From Rhodospirillaceae bacterium (GTDB lineage Bacteria > Pseudomonadota > Alphaproteobacteria > Rhodospirillales > Casp-alpha2): a stretch of DNA of 46,151 bases. Shown here one piece after another: positions 1-9,103 of this stretch; position 1 is the stretch's first letter; the number at the start of each line of letters is the position of its first letter. The notes below the pieces were generated by a model that made no database searches, was not told the DNA's origin, and saw nothing but the letters and a program-made list of their open reading frames with translations. The DNA is taken from contig JABJBP010000078.1 in NCBI GenBank assembly GCA_018665815.1, forward strand, positions 1-46,151, in the 5' to 3' direction. Made by a program: the position numbers and the translations under genes.

Positions 1-553
1 GAGGCGGACTCTGTCTGAAAGGCGTCTCACAGGGAAATGCTCCGCTGGGACGCTGAGAACCAATGGTTTTTGGCAGAAATTGCATGCATCGAGCCCGGCT
101 CACTCTACCATCGTCGAAATAAGGCATTATTCGAGGTGCCCCTTAGATCGGACGAACTTTCGATAACGCCAAAATAATAAATTACAAAAGAAAAACATAA
201 AAATGGAATTGATATAATATAAAATATTATATTTTCTTTATTAGAATATGATGTGTTCTGTAATTTATCCATATTATGAATGCCTATATTAAATAATAAA
301 TTTTATGATTCCCTTCGTTCGGTGACATTTTCCTTTTTTGCCGAACAACCACCACTCCCATGATCGAGATTTTTGGATTACTGACGCGGAAATGCAAGTA
401 GGGATTTGAATTCTACCTGACAGAAATTAATCGCCTTACCGTGGAAGTTACAAGCGACGGCTACATATCGATTGGAATTATGTCGGCGTGGGTTTGCCAT
501 CCCCGATGGCCTGCGCCAATCTTCCACGTGCCGTTTGAACTGGGGAGATTGCA
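1..553. other. Gene-free left end with an AT-rich block
   Basis: I find no convincing coding region here; the short open frames have no recognisable protein content. Roughly 165-345 is much richer in A and T than the rest of the window. It contains a perfect 9-base inverted repeat (212-220 and 224-232) around an AAA loop, followed by a T-rich run. A Shine-Dalgarno-like GGGGAG at 542-547 belongs to the next gene. The composition contrast suggests a promoter or spacer region, or a remnant of imported DNA, but nothing decides between these. Confidence 0.6.
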
Positions 554-1555
554 TTGGCGAATTTGAACCTCTCATTTGGATGTTGGAACTACGACCGCGT
601 GCGTCCAATACAAGATGGGCGCGTCCGGATCGACGGTGTGCAGATCACCCCGCATGTGCTGTACCCCACCGATATATTTGCCCGCGCGTTTACCGAGGCG
701 CCGTTCGATATCTCTGAGCTTTCAGCGTCGAGCTATATCCTGCAGTTGGCCCAAGGTGAGTGCGCCTATCAGGCGATCCCGGTGTTTGTGTCGCGGGCTT
801 TCCGCCATGGCGGTTTTTATGTGCGTTCCGATAGCGGCATCGAGACGCCGAAAGATTTAGAGGGCCGGTTAGTGGGCGTGCCTGAATATCAAATGACCAT
901 GGCACTCTGGGCGCGCGGGCTTTTGCAAGATGAATACGGCGTTGATTTTCGCACGCTCAAATACCGAACCGGCGGCACCAACAAGGCGGGGCGCAAGGAG
1001 CGTTTGGCGCTTGATCTACCCGACACATTGGACGTTCAGCCAATCGGCGGAGACGCAACACTGAACAGCCTCATGTTGAACGGTGAAATTGATGCGATGA
1101 TCTCACCCATGACCCCCGGTGCTTATACTGAAGGTGATGCGCGGGTGCGCCGTTTGTTCCCCGATACATTGGCCGAAGAACGGAAATATTTCACCAAGAC
1201 CGGGCTGTTTCCGATCATGCATGTCATCGGCATTCGCAAGACGTTGTTGGCTGAAAATCCGGAGCTTGCGGTGCAGGCGTTTGATGCGTTCGTCCGCGCA
1301 CGGCGCGTTGCCATGGATGAGATGGAAACGACGGCGACCGCATCGGCGCTGCGTTTGCACTTACCATGGGTGCAAGCCGAGTGGGAGACCACCCGCGCGC
1401 TCATGGGGGCTGAGTATTGGCCATACGGGGTCGCGGAAAACTCCAAGGACTTGGATGCTATGTGCCGCTATTCGGTCGAACAGTACCTGGCGCCGCGCCG
1501 GCTCGAAATTGAGGAATTGTTCGTGCCCGAGACGTGCGGGCTCGCGGGCGTATAA
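554..1555 (+). CDS. Periplasmic-binding-fold protein, 4,5-dihydroxyphthalate decarboxylase-like
   Basis: This 333-residue protein resembles the 4,5-dihydroxyphthalate decarboxylase group of the type 2 periplasmic-binding fold. The family opening is visible: a short beta strand, then YDRVRP, then DGRVRIDG about 20 residues in, followed by FDISELSASSY near residue 55. No signal peptide is present, which fits the cytoplasmic enzymes of this group better than a transport binding protein. The start is TTG at 554, supported by GGGGAG 6-7 bases upstream. It is the first of three closely spaced same-strand genes. The substrate is unknown: no phthalate pathway genes lie nearby, so the name marks the family, not the reaction. 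Confidence 0.8.
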   Translation: MANLNLSFGCWNYDRVRPIQDGRVRIDGVQITPHVLYPTDIFARAFTEAPFDISELSASSYILQLAQGECAYQAIPVFVSRAFRHGGFYVRSDSGIETPKDLEGRLVGVPEYQMTMALWARGLLQDEYGVDFRTLKYRTGGTNKAGRKERLALDLPDTLDVQPIGGDATLNSLMLNGEIDAMISPMTPGAYTEGDARVRRLFPDTLAEERKYFTKTGLFPIMHVIGIRKTLLAENPELAVQAFDAFVRARRVAMDEMETTATASALRLHLPWVQAEWETTRALMGAEYWPYGVAENSKDLDAMCRYSVEQYLAPRRLEIEELFVPETCGLAGV

Positions 1556-1589
1556 GGGCGTAGCGTCAATGAGGAGGATATAAATTTAT

Positions 1590-2744
1590 ATGCCGAGCCG
1601 CCGGACGATACTATCCATGGGCGTGGTCGTCCTCGTATCAGCACTCTGTGCCGAAATCTTCGCCCGTATTTGGCTGTGGACACCGCCAGCTAATCTTGAT
1701 CTCGGTACACCGCGCCGCGGCCTCAGTGTGCAAGCTGTTGGTGATTGGTCTCCTTCGCAAGATGCGATCTGGATGAATATCGAGGGCCACCCTTTCTACG
1801 TTCACATTAATGACCAGGGGTTCCGAAATATTGAAAACCTGCGGGCCGGTGCTCGGCGCATTTTGGCATTGGGTGACTCGTTTACCTTCGGGCTGCATGT
1901 CTCATCTCATGACATTTGGACCAATGTAACAGAGCAAATCTTAAACGCCGATGGTGCAACCGATGTCCAGGTGCTGAACAACGGATTGCCTGGTTCGACA
2001 ATTGTCGATCATGGCGGGTATTTGACTGAGAAAGGCAAACGCATAAAGCCGCAGACGGTTTTGTTCAGCGTGTTTACCAATGACCTGAGCGATCTGGCGA
2101 AGAGCCGTACATCTGTTGGCCGGGCGCGTGAGGTCAACATGCAATTCGCCAAGGACGCATCGGGGGCCTGGCATGAAATTCGTTGGTATCTCCGACACCA
2201 TTCGGGTCTTTATGTGCTGGCGCGCGAATTGAAGGATTGGTTTTTGGTGCACCGCGGGATTTCAGAACTGGAACAAGCCGGTGTGCCGCGGATGGCGCCG
2301 ACAAAACCCACTGACCCACAGCCCGTTTCCGGTACTCCGAAAAAGGCGGCGCCCGAAACTGCTGCCAGTGGCGCTTCCAAATTGGATTTCGGCGCCCTGA
2401 AAAAATCCTATGCCCAACATTTTCATGCTGCCGTTGACGCGGCCCGGTCCTTGGGCAGCCAGGTGCGGGTCGTGATGTTCCCGGATTATTTTGAGATGGT
2501 GAGGCCCAAGGGCAATCGTGTGTTTCGCGAATTTCCGAATTTTGTCACCGAATTATGCCGGCGCGCTGAGATTCCAATGTTGGATTTAACACCGGTCTTT
2601 GCAAAGCATGATCCGCACTTGTTATATTTGATGTCGCCGGTTCACCACCCGACGAACGCGAATGTCCAAGACCAGCATTTATCCAGGGCGGGGAACATTG
2701 TTGCCGGCAAGGAGATCGCAGCATTTCTCAAAGCGAACAAATGA
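1590..2744 (+). CDS. Membrane-anchored SGNH/GDSL-family hydrolase
   Basis: A 384-residue protein with an N-terminal hydrophobic anchor (about residues 7-29) and an SGNH hydrolase domain outside it. The nucleophile block GDSFTFG puts the serine at residue 97. A glycine block (NNGLPGS, about 130) and an asparagine block (FTNDLSD, about 162) follow. Near the C terminus DQHLSRAG gives the Asp361/His363 pair. A Pro/Ala/Lys-rich stretch at about 230-260 looks like a linker. The family removes or transfers acyl groups on lipids and glycans; the substrate here is unknown. The start has a strong GAGGAGGA site at 1571-1578. It lies 34 bases after the upstream gene and 33 before the WD40 gene, so an operon is likely. 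Confidence 0.8.
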   Translation: MPSRRTILSMGVVVLVSALCAEIFARIWLWTPPANLDLGTPRRGLSVQAVGDWSPSQDAIWMNIEGHPFYVHINDQGFRNIENLRAGARRILALGDSFTFGLHVSSHDIWTNVTEQILNADGATDVQVLNNGLPGSTIVDHGGYLTEKGKRIKPQTVLFSVFTNDLSDLAKSRTSVGRAREVNMQFAKDASGAWHEIRWYLRHHSGLYVLARELKDWFLVHRGISELEQAGVPRMAPTKPTDPQPVSGTPKKAAPETAASGASKLDFGALKKSYAQHFHAAVDAARSLGSQVRVVMFPDYFEMVRPKGNRVFREFPNFVTELCRRAEIPMLDLTPVFAKHDPHLLYLMSPVHHPTNANVQDQHLSRAGNIVAGKEIAAFLKANK

Positions 2745-2777
2745 TTTCCCCAAGCGCATTTGAAGGTAAAATTTGAA

Positions 2778-4718
2778 ATGACGGGCCCGGACGAAACGGC
2801 ACAACAATGGGCCGTGGATGCGCGCCGACGCAGCGCGGTGAAGCGGTTGAAGCTGCAGGTCGCGGCCGCGTTGGTATTCTCAGCCGGCTTCATTGGATAT
2901 TCCTGGTATGCCGGTCAGCCAGAGCCGGTGATGGAGGTATCGGACTCCGTGCAAGCCGACGGACAAAATCCTGAACAGTCCGCGAAGCGCAACCCCGGGG
3001 CATCAGCCGGAAGTGCTCAAATCGATACTGCCCAAAGGGCAACTCAGCGGGCGCGAAAGCTGGTTGCTTTATCACGTGGGCGTACCGCTGCCGGCGATGC
3101 GGTGACGGGCGCGTTGCTGGCGCTCGAAGCGTTGCCGGACAATCTTGAGGGCGCGGAGATACCGGCAGCGACGGCCATTGAACACGCGCTGTACGCGGCG
3201 CATTTCTCGCACCGCGAGGTTGCCGTCCTGGGCGGGCACATTGCCGATGTGCATGTCGCGCGGTTCAGTCCCGACGGCAAGTTTGTGTTGAGTGCATCAT
3301 CAGACCGGACGGCCCGTCTGTGGCATGTCGCCGACGCCACCGAGGCGGCATTTTTAAAAGGACATTCCGATGAAGTTTGGTCCGCTGCCTTTGGCCCCGG
3401 CGGGCCCGCCAATCCCGAGATTGCACCCCGCGCGGCGACAGTTGCGTCGAATGGGTTTGTCAGACTTTGGGATGGCCGTAGCGGAAAATTGATTGCCGTC
3501 ATCAAGGGTCATGAAGACGCCGTTGTCGGTGTCGACTTCGGTCCCCACGGGCGGCTTTTCGTGACCGCGTCCCATGATGGCACGGCGCGCCTTTGGGACG
3601 CGCGGACCGGGGCACGTGTCGGTGTGCTCAAGGGCCATCAACAGCGGGTTCTATCGGCCGTATTCAGCCCTGATGGACAGCGCATCCTGACAACGTCGGA
3701 TGACGCGACGGCCAGGCTCTGGAACGTCAAGTCGGGCACTCAAACCACCGTCCTCGCGGGGCATTCAAGTGGCGTCACCGGCGCTGCATTCAGCCCCGAC
3801 GGGGCGCGTGTCGGGACCGCTTCGTCTGACGGTACCGCGCGGCTTTGGAACAGTGCGACAGGCGCTGAGATCGCCGTTCTCAAAGGCCATGAAACTTGGG
3901 TCAGCGCCATTGCTTTCAGCCCCGATGGAACGCGTCTGGCGACGGGGTCGCGTGATCATACGGTGCGTCTTTGGGATGGCGTGGACGGCGCCAAAGTCGC
4001 CGTTCTTCGCGGCCATACGGGGTGGGTGAATGCCTTGGCGTTTGGTCCCGATGGCAAGCGATTGGCGAGCGCGTCGGGTGATTATACAGCTAGGCTTTGG
4101 ACCGCCCGGACCGGGGCGTCATTGGCGAAATTGGGCGGCCACGGGAATGAGGTTGCCTCGGTCGCTTTTAGCGGTGACGGCCGCCGCCTGTTGACGGCCT
4201 CCGGCGATGGAACGGCCAGGCTTTGGGAAACCCGGGGACCGGTATCGGCTTTTGGATCCGCAGGCTCCGTTAAGGTCTTGGTTCAATCTCATAGTCCCGA
4301 CCGCAAACGCCGTGTGCAAATTTCGGATGACCGGCTCACGATGCGTATTCTCGATGCCGCGAACGGCGCCGTCATCGCCGTCTTGAAAAGCCATCAAGCG
4401 CCGATCGCAGCCGCGGCGTTCAGCGCCGATGGCCGGCGCGTGGTCAGTGCATCCGCGGACGGTACGGCGCGCCTATGGGACGCGGCGACGGGTGCCGAGA
4501 TCGGCCGCATTGAAGGAGCGGCAGGGGCGCTTGCCCGTGCCGGTTTCAGCCCCGATGGACGTCACGTCGTTATCGTCTCAAAAAGCGGCCACCAACAAAC
4601 GTGGCGTATATTTGCCGACCTGGGCAGTCTTGTGCTGCATTTGAAGGATGTGCTGCCGCGAACGTTGACGCGTCAGCAGCGCCGGCAATATGTGCTAAAA
4701 TTAGATTTTGGCCGTTAA
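2778..4718 (+). CDS. Membrane-anchored WD40 repeat protein
   Basis: A 646-residue protein with a short cytoplasmic N terminus, one transmembrane segment (about residues 28-48) and a helical linker ending in ALLALEALP. A long run of WD40 repeats follows from about residue 150. I count about eight clear repeats with the pattern GH-(x)-FSPDG-(x)-SDGTARLW and two or three degenerate ones at the C-terminal side, enough for one or more propellers. The linker is typical of bacterial WD40 proteins that carry a STAND ATPase or kinase domain in front; no such domain is present here. I chose ATG at 2778, preceded by GAAGG at 2762-2766. An in-frame TTG at 2760 has no ribosome site. A scaffold role is inferred; partners are unknown. 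Confidence 0.85.
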   Translation: MTGPDETAQQWAVDARRRSAVKRLKLQVAAALVFSAGFIGYSWYAGQPEPVMEVSDSVQADGQNPEQSAKRNPGASAGSAQIDTAQRATQRARKLVALSRGRTAAGDAVTGALLALEALPDNLEGAEIPAATAIEHALYAAHFSHREVAVLGGHIADVHVARFSPDGKFVLSASSDRTARLWHVADATEAAFLKGHSDEVWSAAFGPGGPANPEIAPRAATVASNGFVRLWDGRSGKLIAVIKGHEDAVVGVDFGPHGRLFVTASHDGTARLWDARTGARVGVLKGHQQRVLSAVFSPDGQRILTTSDDATARLWNVKSGTQTTVLAGHSSGVTGAAFSPDGARVGTASSDGTARLWNSATGAEIAVLKGHETWVSAIAFSPDGTRLATGSRDHTVRLWDGVDGAKVAVLRGHTGWVNALAFGPDGKRLASASGDYTARLWTARTGASLAKLGGHGNEVASVAFSGDGRRLLTASGDGTARLWETRGPVSAFGSAGSVKVLVQSHSPDRKRRVQISDDRLTMRILDAANGAVIAVLKSHQAPIAAAAFSADGRRVVSASADGTARLWDAATGAEIGRIEGAAGALARAGFSPDGRHVVIVSKSGHQQTWRIFADLGSLVLHLKDVLPRTLTRQQRRQYVLKLDFGR

Positions 4719-4874
4719 AGACTGGGGCTGAATTTGTACCAGTGAGCCAAATAATACGGTGCTTTCGGCGCATAATTTTGCTCTAACCCTTTCGCTGGAC
4801 GGTAAAAATCCCATATCATAGAAGGAATCGTTGATGGGCCGTGAAATGCGCGCGGCGTAGAAGAATGGAATGAG

Positions 4875-5264
4875 ATGAGCGGACAAGACGACACACCGAA
4901 AAGGCCAGGGCGAATTGACGATGGCGATGATGGGGCCGGACGCGACGGTACCGGCGTCGCGCTGAAAACCCGTTCGCGGACGAAAAAACCGTCCATGTAC
5001 AATGTGTTGATGCTGAACGATGACTACACGCCGATGGAGTTCGTGGTCTATGTGCTGCAACGCTTTTTCAGCCTGCCGCCCGAACGCGCCACGCAGGTTA
5101 TGCTGCACGTCCATCAACGCGGCGTCGGCATCTGCGGCGTCTTTACCTATGAGGTCGCGGAAACCAAGGTGAATTTGGTAATGGACCTGGCGCGTGAGAA
5201 CCAACACCCCCTGCAATGCACCATCGAGAAAGATGGCGGCGATAACGACGACGGAGAAACCTGA
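4875..5264 (+). CDS. clpS: ClpS, ATP-dependent Clp protease adaptor
   Basis: ClpS binds proteins with destabilising N-terminal residues and hands them to ClpAP. The 129-residue protein has the usual flexible acidic N terminus. The ClpS core then begins at about residue 40, with the [10 protein letters not shown] motif (Asn and Asp residues that hold the N-degron amino group) and HVHQRG on the later helix. The start follows GGAATGAG. The stop is two bases before clpA, so the adaptor and unfoldase are co-translated. The aat gene at 22182 supplies one route for making such N-degrons in the same genome. Confidence 0.97.
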   Translation: MSGQDDTPKRPGRIDDGDDGAGRDGTGVALKTRSRTKKPSMYNVLMLNDDYTPMEFVVYVLQRFFSLPPERATQVMLHVHQRGVGICGVFTYEVAETKVNLVMDLARENQHPLQCTIEKDGGDNDDGET

Positions 5265-5266
5265 AC

Positions 5267-7603
5267 ATGCTTTCGCGCAATCTCGAACAAACGCTGCACC
5301 GGGCCTTGACCTATGCGACGGATCGCTATCACGAGTATGCAACGCTGGAACATCTTCTGTTATCGCTGACCGAGGATCAGGATTCGATCGCCGTGTTGAA
5401 AGCGTGCGGCGTCGATACGGAACGTCTGACATCTGAACTCGAGGAGTTTCTCGACCAGGACCTGGACGATATGCGCTCAGGGACAGCCATCGAGCCCAAA
5501 CCGACCGCCGGTTTTCAACGGGTCATCCAACGCGCCGTCATTCATGTGCAATCATCGGGCCGCGAAGAGGTCACCGGGGCCAATGTATTGGTCGCCATGT
5601 TCTCTGAGCGCGAATCGCACGCGGTCTATTTCCTGCAGATGCAGGACATGTCGCGCCTGGATGCGGTCAATTACATTTCCCACGGCATTGCCAAGGTCCC
5701 GGGCGAAGCGCGGTCTCATGCCGTGCATGGCGCGGATGAGGACATGGACGATGAAAAAATTGTCGAGAAAGGCCAGGAAGCGCTTGATGCCTATTGTGTC
5801 GATCTCAATCACAAGGCCCGAGAAGGCCGCATTGATCCGCTGATCGGGCGCACCGAGGAAATAGAGCGGACCATCCAAATCCTATGCCGACGCAACAAAA
5901 ACAACCCGCTCTATGTGGGCGATCCGGGCGTCGGCAAAACCGCCATTGCCGAAGGTCTGGCGAAGCGCATCGTCGAAGGTGAAGTGCCGGAAGTTCTGGA
6001 AGATGCGACGATATTTGCACTCGATATGGGCGCGCTGTTGGCCGGCACGCGCTACCGGGGTGATTTCGAGGAACGCCTTAAGGGCGTCATGGTTGAGTTG
6101 GAAAATACCCCGGGTGCCATCTTGTTCATCGACGAAATTCACACCGTGATCGGTGCCGGCGCGACGTCGGGTGGTTCCATGGATGCATCGAACATTTTGA
6201 AGCCCGCGTTGCAGGGCGGGACGCTCAAATGTATGGGGTCGACGACGTACAAGGAATATCGGAGCTATTTCGAAAAAGACCGGGCGCTTGTCCGCCGGTT
6301 CCAGAAGATCGACGTTTATGAGCCCTCCATTGAGGACACGATCAAGATATTGAAGGGCTTGAAGCCGTATTTCGAGGAACACCACAATGTCCGCTATACG
6401 GCCGAGTCGCTGAAGACCGCGGTCGAGTTGGCGGCACGCTACATCAATGACCGCAAATTGCCGGACAAGGCACTGGACGTTATTGATGAGGTCGGCGCCT
6501 CAAGAATGCTGTTGCCGCCGAACCGGCGTAAGAAGACCGTGACTGTCCGCGATGTCGAGGAAATCGTCGCCAAGATCGCCCGTATTCCGCCGAAAACCGT
6601 GTCCACCGACGACCGCAAGGCCCTGGCCAATCTGGAGCGCGACTTGAAGACCGTGGTCTTCGGTCAGGACAAGCCCATCGGTGCCCTGGCCAGCGCCATC
6701 AAGCTGGCCCGCGCCGGACTGCGTGAGCCCGAAAAGCCGGTCGGCAGTTATCTGTTCTCGGGCCCCACCGGCGTCGGCAAAACCGAGGTCGCCAAGCAAT
6801 TGGCGCACATCATGGGTGTGGAGCTGGTGCGGTTCGATATGTCGGAATACATGGAACGCCATTCGATCTCGCGCCTGATCGGCGCGCCGCCGGGCTACGT
6901 CGGCTTTGATCAGGGCGGTTTGCTGACGGATGCCATTGATCATCAGCCGCATTCAGTATTGCTGCTCGATGAGATCGAGAAGGCGCACCCGGATCTGTTC
7001 AACATCTTGTTGCAGGTCATGGACCACGGCAAGCTCACCGATCACAACGGCAAGGGCATCGATTTCCGCAACGTCATCTTGATCATGACCACCAATGCCG
7101 GCGCCGCGGATATGGCCAAACCGGCCATGGGATTCGAGCGTGATGAACGCATCGGCGATGATACGGAAGCCATCGAGAAAATGTTCACGCCGGAATTCCG
7201 CAACCGGTTGGATGCGATCATCGGGTTCTCGTCGCTGTCATCGGAAGTGGTATCCAAGGTTGTCGATAAGTTCGTCATGGAACTGGAATTCCAATTAGAA
7301 GACCGCAACGTGATGATTGAGTTGACCGACGGTGCGCGCGAATGGCTGGCGAAGAAGGGCTATGATCCGAAGTTCGGCGCCCGCCCGCTTGGCCGTGTCA
7401 TCCAAGAACACATCAAAAAACCGCTGGCCGAGGAATTGCTGTTCGGTAAGTTGACGAAGGGTGGTGTTGTCGTCGTCAAGATCGAAGACGGCAAGCCGGT
7501 CTTCGATTATCCCGAAGGCGGCTCCAACCTGCCGGCGAAGCGTAAAAAGACTAAACCGCCGGCGAAACGCGGCGGCGACCAGGTGCCGGCTTTGGCCAAA
7601 TAG
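5267..7603 (+). CDS. clpA: ClpA, ATP-dependent Clp protease ATP-binding subunit
   Basis: A 778-residue class I AAA+ unfoldase that threads substrates into the ClpP chamber. An N-terminal Clp_N repeat domain (about 1-145) is followed by the first AAA module with GDPGVGKT at 218-225 and Walker B LFIDEIHT. The second module has GPTGVGKT near residue 500 and LLLDEIEKA. After TTNAG the sequence PAMGF occupies the position of the ClpP-docking IGL/F loop, which separates ClpA from ClpB. The C terminus is a lysine-rich tail not needed for the fold. It is directly downstream of clpS. No clpP lies in the window, so the protease must be encoded elsewhere. Confidence 0.97.
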   Translation: MLSRNLEQTLHRALTYATDRYHEYATLEHLLLSLTEDQDSIAVLKACGVDTERLTSELEEFLDQDLDDMRSGTAIEPKPTAGFQRVIQRAVIHVQSSGREEVTGANVLVAMFSERESHAVYFLQMQDMSRLDAVNYISHGIAKVPGEARSHAVHGADEDMDDEKIVEKGQEALDAYCVDLNHKAREGRIDPLIGRTEEIERTIQILCRRNKNNPLYVGDPGVGKTAIAEGLAKRIVEGEVPEVLEDATIFALDMGALLAGTRYRGDFEERLKGVMVELENTPGAILFIDEIHTVIGAGATSGGSMDASNILKPALQGGTLKCMGSTTYKEYRSYFEKDRALVRRFQKIDVYEPSIEDTIKILKGLKPYFEEHHNVRYTAESLKTAVELAARYINDRKLPDKALDVIDEVGASRMLLPPNRRKKTVTVRDVEEIVAKIARIPPKTVSTDDRKALANLERDLKTVVFGQDKPIGALASAIKLARAGLREPEKPVGSYLFSGPTGVGKTEVAKQLAHIMGVELVRFDMSEYMERHSISRLIGAPPGYVGFDQGGLLTDAIDHQPHSVLLLDEIEKAHPDLFNILLQVMDHGKLTDHNGKGIDFRNVILIMTTNAGAADMAKPAMGFERDERIGDDTEAIEKMFTPEFRNRLDAIIGFSSLSSEVVSKVVDKFVMELEFQLEDRNVMIELTDGAREWLAKKGYDPKFGARPLGRVIQEHIKKPLAEELLFGKLTKGGVVVVKIEDGKPVFDYPEGGSNLPAKRKKTKPPAKRGGDQVPALAK

Positions 7604-7666
7604 GCTGGCGGCGTTGGGCGTAGGCCCTAGGCAGGCGGCACTAATTTTAGTTAATTCGCTGCGTCC

Positions 7667-8344
7667 TTATCCTATTACACCGCGCACACCGGAAAGGTCC
7701 GACAGTTCCGCATCCGGTGCATAGGCCGCGTCGCCGGTCCGTCCATAACGGTTGATCCAAATGCGCCGCCCGAAGCCCAGATCCTTGGCGGCGCGCATGT
7801 CGTGATAAAAACTTTGTGCGATATGGGTGACGGACGATGCCGGCGCGTTGATACGGGCCAACAGCGCTTCAAACATCCCGGCCGCCGGCTTATAGCATTT
7901 GGCCTCCGTGGCGAGCACGACGACGTCCATGGGCACACCGATACGCGCAATGTTGTGGCGGATGATGTCCGGTTCCGAATTTGAGAGAATTGCCAGCCGG
8001 TGATCGTGGTTGAGATCGCAGAGCGCGGGTGCAACATCGGCAAAAGGCTCTGCCTCGCAGACCGCCGTGATCATCGTGTCCTCATCGTCGGGCGTGCTTT
8101 TAATTCCAACGGCAGCAAACGCCGCCCTGAGACTTTCACGCAAAATGACGTTTAGCGGGGCAAACGGACCTTTCTGCAAGCCGCGCTCGACGGTCTCGAA
8201 GGTTTCCTGCGCTAGGGCCTGGGCCTCATCACCGCCAACTTTGGCGTGCACCAAGGCAGCCAATGCCGTGGCCTTGCTCTCGGAGTAGCGAACCAAGGTG
8301 TCGTAACAATCGAAGCTGAGCCAGGGGCGGGTATCGTTAGGCAT
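7667..8344 (-). CDS. HAD-superfamily hydrolase, haloacid dehalogenase type II-like
   Basis: A 225-residue HAD protein. Motif I is FDCYDTL near residue 11 with the nucleophilic aspartate. Motif II is LSNSE, motif III lysine lies in KCYKP, and motif IV is represented by the HDMRAAKDLGF region. The D-x-Y-x-T spacing is that of the L-2-haloacid dehalogenase branch rather than the classic DxDx phosphatase, but this branch also contains phosphatases, so the substrate cannot be read from the sequence. The gene converges on clpA with a 63-base gap that shows no clear terminator. Confidence 0.85.
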   Translation of the reverse strand: MPNDTRPWLSFDCYDTLVRYSESKATALAALVHAKVGGDEAQALAQETFETVERGLQKGPFAPLNVILRESLRAAFAAVGIKSTPDDEDTMITAVCEAEPFADVAPALCDLNHDHRLAILSNSEPDIIRHNIARIGVPMDVVVLATEAKCYKPAAGMFEALLARINAPASSVTHIAQSFYHDMRAAKDLGFGRRIWINRYGRTGDAAYAPDAELSDLSGVRGVIG

Positions 8345-8373
8345 GGACGATCGATAGGCCTATGTGGCCCGGC

Positions 8374-8949
8374 TCACGATTTACACGCCACATCGGCCAG
8401 ATAGCTGACCCCGACCGCGCCTTTTGGGTTGATTGGAATCACTGATTGAGGTTTCATCTTGTAAGCTTGACGGCCCATGGATTTGCCGCCGGGCGCGAAG
8501 CGTTCGATGGCGGCGCCGCGGCACGAGTTGCAGCCGTTAACCAGAACAACTTGCCCCGATGAACTTTGGCGTACTGACACGCAATTTCGCTGGGCCGTCT
8601 GTTGGGACCGGGGGTCGATGATGTTTTGCGCCGCGCCTTTTTCTCCCTCGCAGGCGACCTCGCTGGTGATCCGGGAAATGCCCGGGCCCTTGAAAGAGAC
8701 CGGGAATTTGGATCGTGCGCGGACGTTGAAGGTTCGCATCACCGGCATGGCGATGCCGCGGCGCTTGCGTTGAATATTGACGACCCGGCACGTGTGGCAG
8801 TTGTTGATGATGAATTCCGAACCACCTTGCTTGGCGACCCGGGTGCAGCGCCCGGCGCTGTCGGCGGCCTTCGGGGCGACCAATGCCATCAGTATGGACA
8901 AGGTCGCGAGCACCGTGAGGGTGCCCCGTGAAATCTCAAAATGGCTCAT
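8374..8949 (-). CDS. Secreted protein with two internal cysteine repeats
   Basis: I do not recognise the family. The 191-residue product has a signal peptide (hydrophobic core about residues 10-27, likely cleavage after ADSAG). The rest is two similar halves, each with four cysteines: C35, C51, C54, C100 and C123, C140, C143, C189. The spacings are nearly identical (16-3-46 and 17-3-46), and each half holds an N-(x)-C-x-x-C-R core. This points to a tandem duplication, probably disulfide-bonded in the periplasm. I chose ATG at 8949, with GGAG nine bases upstream, over an in-frame TTG three codons earlier. Confidence 0.7.
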   Translation of the reverse strand: MSHFEISRGTLTVLATLSILMALVAPKAADSAGRCTRVAKQGGSEFIINNCHTCRVVNIQRKRRGIAMPVMRTFNVRARSKFPVSFKGPGISRITSEVACEGEKGAAQNIIDPRSQQTAQRNCVSVRQSSSGQVVLVNGCNSCRGAAIERFAPGGKSMGRQAYKMKPQSVIPINPKGAVGVSYLADVACKS

Positions 8950-9103
8950 TGTCTTCAACTCCGTCGCAAGGGCTGAAGTCTAGACGGAAAAGGTTAACGG
9001 AGAGTCACCGGAGTGTTGGATTTCTGCCAATTATTGTATCAGCAAATTCCGAGCGGATGGGGACCAGCCGCGACGACGCATTTGCGGCTAAAATATTCAT
9101 CGA

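Noticed and set aside
1-180. 3' end of a gene entering from the left
   Set aside because: Short open stretches exist in several frames, but none gives a recognisable protein tail.
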